Part shown: piece after piece, positions 33,781 to 39,471 of the stretch
Numbering within the stretch: the first letter of the stretch is position 1
How the letters are laid out: every line of letters begins with the position of its first letter
Assembly: GCA_021846505.1 (NCBI GenBank)
Contig: JAJZWV010000036.1
Coordinates: 1-39,471, forward strand
Length of the DNA stretch: 39,471 bases
Direction: 5' to 3'
Origin: Bacillota bacterium
GTDB taxonomy: Bacteria; Bacillota; Sulfobacillia; Sulfobacillales; JAIMBI01
Program-made: the position numbers and the translations under genes
Notes under the pieces: generated by a model
The model's database searches: none
What the model saw: the letters and a program-made list of their open reading frames with translations, nothing else
What the model was told of the DNA's origin: nothing

Positions 33781-34672
33781 GAGCGGCCTCTGCACCCCAG
33801 GCTTCCAGCTGCTGTATTACGGCGCGGGTAATGGGGCTGGGGGTGGAAGAGCCCGCCGTCACGGCCACTCGGCGCACGCCCTCCAGCCACTCGGGCTTTA
33901 AGTCTTCGGCGGCGTCCACGCGCACGGAGCGTGTGCCGCCCACCTGCTCGCTGACTTCCACCAGACGGTTGGAGTTGTTGCTGCGCGCATCGCCGACCAC
34001 CACGACCAAGTCGACGTCGGCGGCCGCCTTGACTACGGCCTCCTGGCGCAGCTGGGTGGCGAGGCAAATTTCGTTGTGCACCTCTGCGTCCGGGCGCCGC
34101 TCCAGCAGTGCCGCAATGATGGCGGCCGTGTCCCACTGTGACAGGGTGGTTTGCGTCATGATGGCCACCGGGCCTTCGGGGATTTCAATGGACTCAGCGT
34201 CGGCGACGGTGGCCACCAGCACCGCCCGGCCTGGAAGAGCTTCGCCCATGGCGCCTTCCGGCTCCGGGTGCCCCGGCGTCCCGATGTACAGGATGAAGTA
34301 CCCATCGCGGGTGCGGTCCTGAATGAGGCGATGCGTCTTCGTGACGTCAGGGCAGGTGGCATCTAACACATGAAAGCCGCGGTGGGCGGCTTCGGCGCGC
34401 ACGGCGGGCGAGACGCCGTGCGCCGTAAAAATTAGGGTGGCGCCTGCCGGCACTTGGTCCAGCAAATCCCGCCGCGACCCTCCCGCTGCGGTGTCGAGGG
34501 TTTGGATGCCGTGCGCGGCCAACTCCGCGACGGCGTGGCGGTTATGCACGATTTGGCCCAGCACCACGATGGGCCGCGGCAGGCTGGGGTCTTTGGCGGC
34601 GCGCTTCGCCAGCACCAAGGCATCCACGACGCCATAGCAATAGCCGCGCGGGGTTACTTTCACCACATCCAC
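33770..34672 (-). CDS. ispH: 4-hydroxy-3-methylbut-2-enyl diphosphate reductase
   Basis: Last enzyme of the MEP pathway, giving isopentenyl and dimethylallyl diphosphate; [4Fe-4S] protein. 300 aa, normal. The three cluster Cys are in TPRGYCYGVVDAL, HVLDATCPDVTKTH and HNEICLATQLRQ. Other marks: GQIVHNRHAVAELA, TAHGVSPAV, TQTTLSQWDT, DARSNNSNRLVEVSE and VTAGSSTPSPITRAVIQQLE. The MEP pathway fits a Bacillota chromosome. ATG 34672 begins the family motif. It forms an operon with the VOC/SnoaL gene. Confidence 0.97.
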   Translation of the reverse strand: MDVVKVTPRGYCYGVVDALVLAKRAAKDPSLPRPIVVLGQIVHNRHAVAELAAHGIQTLDTAAGGSRRDLLDQVPAGATLIFTAHGVSPAVRAEAAHRGFHVLDATCPDVTKTHRLIQDRTRDGYFILYIGTPGHPEPEGAMGEALPGRAVLVATVADAESIEIPEGPVAIMTQTTLSQWDTAAIIAALLERRPDAEVHNEICLATQLRQEAVVKAAADVDLVVVVGDARSNNSNRLVEVSEQVGGTRSVRVDAAEDLKPEWLEGVRRVAVTAGSSTPSPITRAVIQQLEAWGAEAAHEH

Positions 34673-34704
34673 CTAGAGCACCTCCCCGGCCATCGTATCA
34701 TGGC

Positions 34705-35400
34705 TGTCACAGCAGTCCGCGGAGGCCGACATGCCAGCCGAAGAGCAACGTGAGGTCAAGCAGCACCAAAAGCCCACCGGCGGCGCGGGAAACCGCGGGC
34801 AGCCACGGGCCCAGGCGGTGCACCGCCGCCAGCGCGTGGCCCAGGTCCAGCACCAGGGCCAGGAACGGCACGTCCAGACGCCAGCAGGAGCGCGCCGCCT
34901 GCCGCCTCGGACGACGTGCGCGGCCAGCACTAAAATGCCGGCCCCTATGGGTCAACGCAGGGGTCCAGCCCAATGCAAAGACCACTCCCAACAGCCCTGC
35001 GCCCCAGGCGCCATGTGTGCGGCGGGCGCGCTCCGGGTGGCGGCGCGCCCCAATAGGCCTATGTGGATGATGCCAGCCAGCTCCACCCCCCGCACCACCA
35101 TCACGAGGCGCCCAGCTGCGCCAGCAGCCAAGCCAGGCCGGCCAAAAGGGATCCCAGCACCACAGCCGCTAAACCCGGGCACCACCAGCACGGCGGTCAG
35201 CCCGGCAACACACGCTAGCGCGTGGGCGGCGATGCGGGGCCACGAAGCGGCCGGGGCATGGCCGCCAAGGTGAAAGATTCGAGGGAGCCAATGGCACTAC
35301 CCTGGGTGAGAGACGTGATGGCAACCCGGAGCCAACAGCGAGTCCAGCCCCACGTGCGCCTCCTCCGGTGTGATTCGGGTCCGTTCGGGGCGGGGGCGCT
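34705..35400 (-). pseudogene. ccdA-like (cytochrome c biogenesis, thiol transporter) pseudogene
   Basis: CcdA/DsbD-type proteins move electrons across the membrane to reduce exported thiols. Pieces in different minus-strand frames line up in family order: N-terminal GLPSRLSPRVVPLAPSNLS (compare LLSFLSPCVLPLVP; the redox Cys is now Arg), ADRRAGGARV / LVVPGFSG, LVMVVRGVELAGIIHIGLLG, LGWTPALTH (compare GWTPCIGP, with the second redox Cys recovered only in another frame), and WRLDVPFLALVLDLGHALAA, SRAAGGLLVLLDLTLLFGW. At least three frame changes are needed, so it is non-functional. Ends are approximate. Confidence 0.6.
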
Positions 35401-35478
35401 GGGAGGCGCGGGCTGTCTGGATGGTACCGAATGCGGCGCAGCGCCGCAGGTGCGGCGGGTCGACAGATGCCCACTCAG

Positions 35479-35516
35479 GGCTTAAGGTAGCCTGCAGGCA
35501 GGAACTTGCTTAAGCC
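35479..35516. repeat. Inverted repeat upstream of ftsE
   Basis: GGCTTAAG (35479-35486) and CTTAAGCC (35509-35516) are perfect arms around a 22-nt centre that itself holds CCTGCAGG. It is in the leader of ftsEX, 57 nt before GTG 35573, and could be an operator; no protein partner is indicated. Confidence 0.4.
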
Positions 35517-35572
35517 TGTCGAATAGTGCTGAGATGCGGTGTCGGCATACCCTCAAGGCAGGAGGTGGTGCG

Positions 35573-36259
35573 GTGATTCGCCTGGACAATGTGACCAAGC
35601 GCTACCCCAATGGGCACGTGGCGGTCGACCAGGTGACGCTCACCGTTCATCGAGGCGAGTTTGTGTTTCTGGTGGGGCCCAGCGGCGCAGGCAAGTCCAC
35701 GCTGGTGCGGCTCTTGTACCGAGATGAGGTGGCTTCCAGCGGTGAGGTGTACGTCGACCAGTTTCGCCTGCGGCGCATGCGCCGGCGCCAAGTGCCGCAC
35801 CTGCGGCGCCAGCTGGGGGTGGTGTTTCAGGATGTGAAGCTGCTGACCCACCGCACCGTATATCAAAACGTGGAGTTCGCACTGGAGGTGGTGGGCGCAT
35901 CCACCCACGAGATGCGCCAGCGGGTGCCGGAGCTGTTGGAGTTGGTGGGACTCTCCAACCGACATCGGTCGCTTCCGGCGCAGCTGTCGGGGGGAGAGCA
36001 GCAGCGGGTGGGGATTGCCCGTGCGCTAGCCAACCGCCCGAAGTATCTCATTGCGGATGAGCCCACGGGCAATTTGGATCCCGAGACGGCCCGCGGCATC
36101 GTACAGCTGCTCACGGAAATCAACCGGCGCGGCGCTACGGTCATCATAGCTACCCACGCCAAGGAGATTGTCAACCAAATGCAGCGCCGGGTGGTGGCGC
36201 TGGAGGGGGGGCGCATCGTCCGGGACGAGGAACGGGGGTTGTACGGCTATGAGGCTTAG
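35573..36259 (+). CDS. ftsE: Cell division ABC ATPase FtsE
   Basis: ATPase that, with FtsX, controls peptidoglycan hydrolases at the septum or cell wall. 228 aa, standard. Walker A LVGPSGAGKSTLVRLLYRD, Q-loop VVFQDVKLLTHRTVYQN, signature QLSGGEQQRVGIARALANRP, Walker B LIADEPTGNLDPETARG and the switch His in VIIATHAKEIV. GTG 35573 was chosen: GGAGGTG (35561-35567) is close upstream and the protein begins MIRLDNVTKRYPNG as in other FtsE. It overlaps ftsX by 11 nt. Confidence 0.97.
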   Translation: MIRLDNVTKRYPNGHVAVDQVTLTVHRGEFVFLVGPSGAGKSTLVRLLYRDEVASSGEVYVDQFRLRRMRRRQVPHLRRQLGVVFQDVKLLTHRTVYQNVEFALEVVGASTHEMRQRVPELLELVGLSNRHRSLPAQLSGGEQQRVGIARALANRPKYLIADEPTGNLDPETARGIVQLLTEINRRGATVIIATHAKEIVNQMQRRVVALEGGRIVRDEERGLYGYEA

Positions 36260-37136
36260 AACCATTGGCTACTTCCTGCGGGAAACGGGCCGCGGCCTCA
36301 CGGGCTCGGGCTGGATGAGCCTGGCCTCGGTCACAACGGTGGCGCTGGCGCTATTTGTGTTGGCATTTTTCAGCGTGCTGAGCCTCAACATCAACCAGGC
36401 GACTGGCGCCATCAACCGGCAAGTGGAGGTGCGCGTGTTTTTCAAGCCGACCACCACCCACGCGGCCGAAGATGTGTTTTTGGCCCAGGTCCGCCACTGG
36501 CCGGGCGTGCGTCGCATAAAGTACTTTACCAAAACTCAGGCGCTGAACCAGCTGCGCTCCCAGTTTCCCCATGACCAGGCGCTGTTTCAGCTGATGAAGC
36601 AGGGGAACCCGCTGTATGACGGCTTCGACTTGTACAGCTACAAGCCGGGGCAAATCCCCCCCCTGGCGCGCCGGCTGCGCACGTCCCCGGTGGTCCAGGA
36701 GGCGCTGGACCAAAACATTGTCGTCCAGCGCCTGCAGTCGCTAACCAACGTCATGACCGATGCGGGCTACGTGATCGAAGTGATGCTGGCCCTGGCCACC
36801 CTCTTTATCATTTCCAATACCATTCGCCTGGGGGTGTTTGCGCGCCGCCGGGAGATTCAGGTCATGAAGCTGGTGGGGGCCACGGACTGGCTGATTCGCT
36901 GGCCGTTTCTGATGGAGGGTGTTGTGCTCGGGCTGGTGGGAGCGGGGATGGCGGATGCCGCCGTGGGCTTCGGCTACCACTGGGTGGGCATTCAGGCCGC
37001 CAAAAGTTTGTCGTTCTTTCCGCTGGCGCCCACGGCGATGGTGCAGCACTCCACCGAGCTGCCCACCCTGGTGGGCGGTGTCGTGATGGGGCTGGTGGGC
37101 AGCATGTGGGCCGTGCGGCGCTTCCTGCGTGTGTGA
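36249..37136 (+). CDS. ftsX: Cell division permease-like protein FtsX
   Basis: Membrane partner of FtsE, 295 aa. Cytosolic N-terminus RTIGYFLRETGRGLTGSGWM, TM1 SVTTVALALFVLAFFSVLSL, a large extracellular domain (NRQVEVRVFFKPTTTHAAED to ~residue 165) with the usual VxxIxYxTKxxAL pattern (GVRRIKYFTKTQALNQL), then three TM helices with the FtsX domain: ATLFIISNTIRLGVFARRRE, IQVMKLVGATDWLIRWPFLM, EG. No periplasmic hydrolase gene (such as a M23 or NlpC/P60 enzyme) follows; the next gene is on the other strand. ATG 36249 overlaps the ftsE end. Confidence 0.96.
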   Translation: MRLRTIGYFLRETGRGLTGSGWMSLASVTTVALALFVLAFFSVLSLNINQATGAINRQVEVRVFFKPTTTHAAEDVFLAQVRHWPGVRRIKYFTKTQALNQLRSQFPHDQALFQLMKQGNPLYDGFDLYSYKPGQIPPLARRLRTSPVVQEALDQNIVVQRLQSLTNVMTDAGYVIEVMLALATLFIISNTIRLGVFARRREIQVMKLVGATDWLIRWPFLMEGVVLGLVGAGMADAAVGFGYHWVGIQAAKSLSFFPLAPTAMVQHSTELPTLVGGVVMGLVGSMWAVRRFLRV

Positions 37137-37139
37137 GCG

Positions 37140-38138
37140 TCAGAAGCCGAGGGACGCGGGCGGCCGCTTTAAGCGTGGGTCAACCTGACGGTAGATGGCG
37201 TAGAGGTGGTCCAGATATGCAATGGGACTCACGCCAAACGCTCCGATGTGGGCGGCGCCCGACACCTCCCACAGGCGGCTCTGCGGGTCCAGCGGCGCCA
37301 GTGCCTTGGCCATGGCTATGCCGTTGGGGCCCGGTGGGATGGTGGTATCGCGCAGGCCCACGATAATGAGCACGGGGCGGTGGCCAAGCTGGGCCAGATG
37401 CCCCGCAGGGTCCACCCGCGCCGGGTTGATGCCCGTCAGCCAGGGGACCACGGCCAGGGTGATGGCCGTATACGGAAAGGCGGGCAGATGCGTCCACTTG
37501 GGCAGCGAGGTGGCCAGATAGGGGCCCAGCGCCCCAAATGGGCTGTCCGCCACGACCGCGTGAATCGACGGATTGGCCTCCGCGGCCATCAGCGAGACGG
37601 TGGCCCCCATCGACCAGCCCAGCACGGCCACGGGCACGTGGGGCCGCGTGTGCTGGGCCCAGCGCACCGCCCCCAGCAAATCGCGCACCTCGAACTCCCC
37701 AATGGACACCAAGTGGCCGGGCGAGCGCCCCTCCGCCCGAAAGTCAAACATCAGGACGTTGGCTCCCATCGCGTGGAGCGCCCGGGCCACCGCCAGGCCG
37801 GGCACCGACGCCACTTCGCGGTTTTGGGTGTATCCGTGCGCGAACACCACCGTGAGGCCCCGCGGGTGTCCGGCTGCGGGAATCCACCAGCCGCGGATGC
37901 GCAGGTGGTCCACGGTTGACGGAAAGACGATCGACCGATAAGGCAGGCCCCAGCGAGCAGGCGTCGTGTTTAAGGGTGTGCGGGCCGGATGCGTGGCCAG
38001 CCACCCCGCCAAGACGGGCGGACCTAGCAGCAACACCACCGCCAAAGCCACGACCCATGGCCAGCATCGGCGATGGGCCCTCCGGTGTCCCCCCGTCGGC
38101 CTCCACCTCCCGGCAAACTTTCCAGGGTGATTCGCCAA
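37140..38138 (-). CDS. Membrane-anchored alpha/beta hydrolase
   Basis: About 332 aa. One N-terminal membrane segment (WPWVVALAVVLLLGPPVLAG) anchors an extracytoplasmic or membrane-facing serine hydrolase of the alpha/beta fold. The oxyanion loop is VVFAHGYTQNREV, nucleophile elbow VLGWSMGATVSL, catalytic acid in IIVGLRDTTIPP and His in VSGAAHIGAF. The wider group includes YqkD/BEM46-like proteins. TTG 38138 is my best start; the frame stays open much farther upstream (to ~38570) but that part has no protein character and no ATG with a good binding site. It faces ftsX with a 3-nt gap. Confidence 0.85.
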   Translation of the reverse strand: MANHPGKFAGRWRPTGGHRRAHRRCWPWVVALAVVLLLGPPVLAGWLATHPARTPLNTTPARWGLPYRSIVFPSTVDHLRIRGWWIPAAGHPRGLTVVFAHGYTQNREVASVPGLAVARALHAMGANVLMFDFRAEGRSPGHLVSIGEFEVRDLLGAVRWAQHTRPHVPVAVLGWSMGATVSLMAAEANPSIHAVVADSPFGALGPYLATSLPKWTHLPAFPYTAITLAVVPWLTGINPARVDPAGHLAQLGHRPVLIIVGLRDTTIPPGPNGIAMAKALAPLDPQSRLWEVSGAAHIGAFGVSPIAYLDHLYAIYRQVDPRLKRPPASLGF

Positions 38139-38295
38139 GCGCCGCTCGATTCCTGCCGGGCGGCGCAGGACAAGCGCGATGCGTGTTTCAGAGGCGCCGG
38201 TGTTTCGCTCCTGCCGAATCACTTCGCATGGAACTGTGCCTAGATGACTGCACAACATGCCACAAGAGTGAACGATCAGAGAGGAGGGATATTTA

Positions 38296-38402
38296 GTGGG
38301 CCAGCTGACGGTGCGCCCGTCCCGCCGGAAATTGCGGGAGCACTGCGGGCCGAGGCCAAGGCTCGCCACATGAGCGTGAGCGCAATCTGGCGAGCCCGCT
38401 GA
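38296..38402 (+). pseudogene. RHH-type antitoxin remnant
   Basis: GTG 38296 is preceded by GGAGGG and encodes GQLTVRP; after a one-base frame change the sequence continues PPEIAGALRAEAKARHMSVS and AIWRAR, then TGA. The joined reading (LTVRxPPEIAGALRAEAKAR..SVSAI) is the strand-helix-helix pattern of CopG/VapB-like antitoxins. No toxin follows, so it is a truncated relic. Confidence 0.45.
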
Positions 38403-39417
38403 CGGCAGCTGCGGCGCTTGGGTGAGGAAATAATTTGGCCGGCCGCGCGATGGAGTCGATGACGGACAGTTTATTGTTGCTGGGAGAGGGCCGAGATCGA
38501 TGAAGCCACGTGCCCTCGAGCCCTCGTAGGGCACCGCTTGGCTTGGGGTTTCGCCTTCACAGCCGCCCATCCAGTGGTTATGGGACCGTGCCTAGCCCAC
38601 GGCCCCACGGCCGGCCGCCGGATGGCTCGACTGGGAGCCCGGCGCCGCTGCCCTCGGCAGTGTTGTCGAGGACCGTCCTCTCACCGCGCCTTAGGGGTAT
38701 TGCCGACGGTCAGCACCCCGAGCAGCGTGAATTTATTGTAGCACAGCCGATGGGAGGAAATGCCACGGCGACGCCTCTTTTTGCACGGCGCGCTACCGCT
38801 GCTGCATGAGCTTAGCCCGTGGCAGAGGCCCGCGCCGGACGATGCCGCGAGCGCTAATGACTGAACCGGCGGAATCGGCCCCGCTGGCCCGGCAGGCGCT
38901 CGGCCCCTGAGCCTCTCACCCTATGACGGACTGTGTGTGGCGCGACCGCTGCAAAACTTGGCTGTCCCCTGGTGGCCGAAAACCTGAAGCGGCGCTCGCG
39001 CGCCCGCACTGGAAGCATGATGATGCGCTTGGCGCGAGAGAGGCAAAAAATTTTCCCTCAGGGCGCTTTAGGAGCCCTTTGGCACTCCGCGAGCCCCACC
39101 AGGTGCAGGGTACGGGCCCCGGAGCGAAACGTTCCTCCCCCAAGAAGGCAGCCGGAGGGAATCCGGTCTCGGCAAAGCGCTGGGTGGCAACAGCGCGCCC
39201 CTCCCCGATGAGGGCGAGAACCTGGCCGCGGGGTCGGCTGCCCCCGCGGCCGGGGACGGTGAGCGGCGCTTGCCGCTTCAGCGCGTGCAGCTTGGAGGAG
39301 AGCCACACCGTGAAGACGGGGACCGCCGCTGCCGCTGCCTGTGGTGCGGCCCGCGGGTCATCGCCGCTGCGCAGGCCAGGTTCTCATCAAACGCGTGTTC
39401 CTGTATCATAGCCGCAG
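38403..39417. other. Gene-free stretch (~1 kb)
   Basis: No coding region is convincing on either strand. A minus-strand frame starting near 39412 (ATGATACAGGAACACG, MIQEHAFDENLACAA) has a protein-like first 15 residues but becomes noise after 40 codons; a frame change would extend it (VPVFTVWLSSKLHALKRQ), so a decayed gene is possible. No RNA gene or repeat noticed. Confidence 0.45.
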
Positions 39418-39465
39418 AGCAAGAGGGCGGCGCGCTGGAGTCGCGCGCCGCCCTCTTGCTATAAT
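39418..39465 (+). promoter_or_regulatory. Perfect 18-bp hairpin overlapping a TATAAT box
   Basis: Arms 39418-39435 and 39443-39460 are perfectly complementary (AGCAAGAGGGCGGCGCGC and its reverse complement), loop TGGAGTC. The right arm runs into TGC-TATAAT (39457-39465), an extended -10 that would fire rightwards out of the window. The hairpin could be a terminator or insulator for upstream transcription, or control the promoter. Only 6 bases follow in the window. Confidence 0.6.
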
Positions 39466-39471
39466 TGAAGG

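Noticed and set aside
1-39471. CRISPR arrays, tRNA or rRNA genes
   Set aside because: No regularly spaced repeats and no cloverleaf or rRNA core sequence were seen on either strand.

Overview
The window looks like chromosomal DNA from a high-GC, deep-branching member of the Bacillota (Firmicutes). The evidence is a SAM-I riboswitch in front of metK, a long-form hpf, the order hpf..secA-prfB, an RF2 gene with the classic programmed frameshift, ftsEX, a YitT protein, and strong GGAGG ribosome binding sites with many GTG/TTG starts. A Sulfobacillus/Thermaerobacter/Symbiobacterium-like lineage fits, but this is inferred from gene content only; no rRNA is present.

Layout. 0-1.8 kb: wreckage of two IS110-family elements, with two copies of a hairpin plus 22-bp end block. 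1.9-2.7 kb: a Phd/VapC-type toxin-antitoxin pair. 2.9-4.7 kb: SAM riboswitch, metK and a small membrane protein. 5.0-13.2 kb: core block with hpf, an unknown protein, an HD-GYP phosphodiesterase, secA, prfB (frameshifted), a DUF2993 protein and YitT. 13.2-14.7 kb: decayed DNA. 14.7-26 kb: accessory genes, namely a two-gene ABC exporter, a broken ECF sigma/anti-sigma pair, glutamate decarboxylase, an MFS exporter, ribokinase, a small RHH protein, a peroxiredoxin with an in-frame UGA, a broken lipoprotein gene and an intact ECF sigma/anti-sigma pair. 26.3-34.7 kb: fumarase, a cupin-GNAT fusion, a broken MntA/HepT pair, an SplB-like radical SAM protein, a leader-peptide candidate with a TGS GTPase, an acyltransferase, a VOC/SnoaL protein and ispH. 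34.7-35.4 kb: a ccdA pseudogene. 35.6-38.1 kb: ftsE-ftsX and an alpha/beta hydrolase. 38.1-39.5 kb: nearly gene-free, ending in a strong hairpin and promoter.

The most interesting observation is at 21.9-22.4 kb. The peroxiredoxin frame is intact except for one TGA lying exactly at the peroxidatic cysteine of the PxxxTxxC motif. A small stem-loop follows, with its apical loop 17 nt after the TGA, as expected for a bacterial SECIS. This is best read as a selenocysteine peroxiredoxin, not a pseudogene. Other translational or RNA-level features are the prfB frameshift, the SAM riboswitch with its terminator, IS110 end modules that may encode guide (bridge/seek) RNA, and a 24-codon leader ORF plus hairpin before a GTPase gene. 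Core genes are intact while many accessory genes carry frameshifts (ECF pair, lipoprotein, MntA/HepT, ccdA, acyltransferase 5' end, RHH remnant), which suggests real decay of an accessory island inserted between prfB and ftsEX, genes that lie close together in Bacillus.
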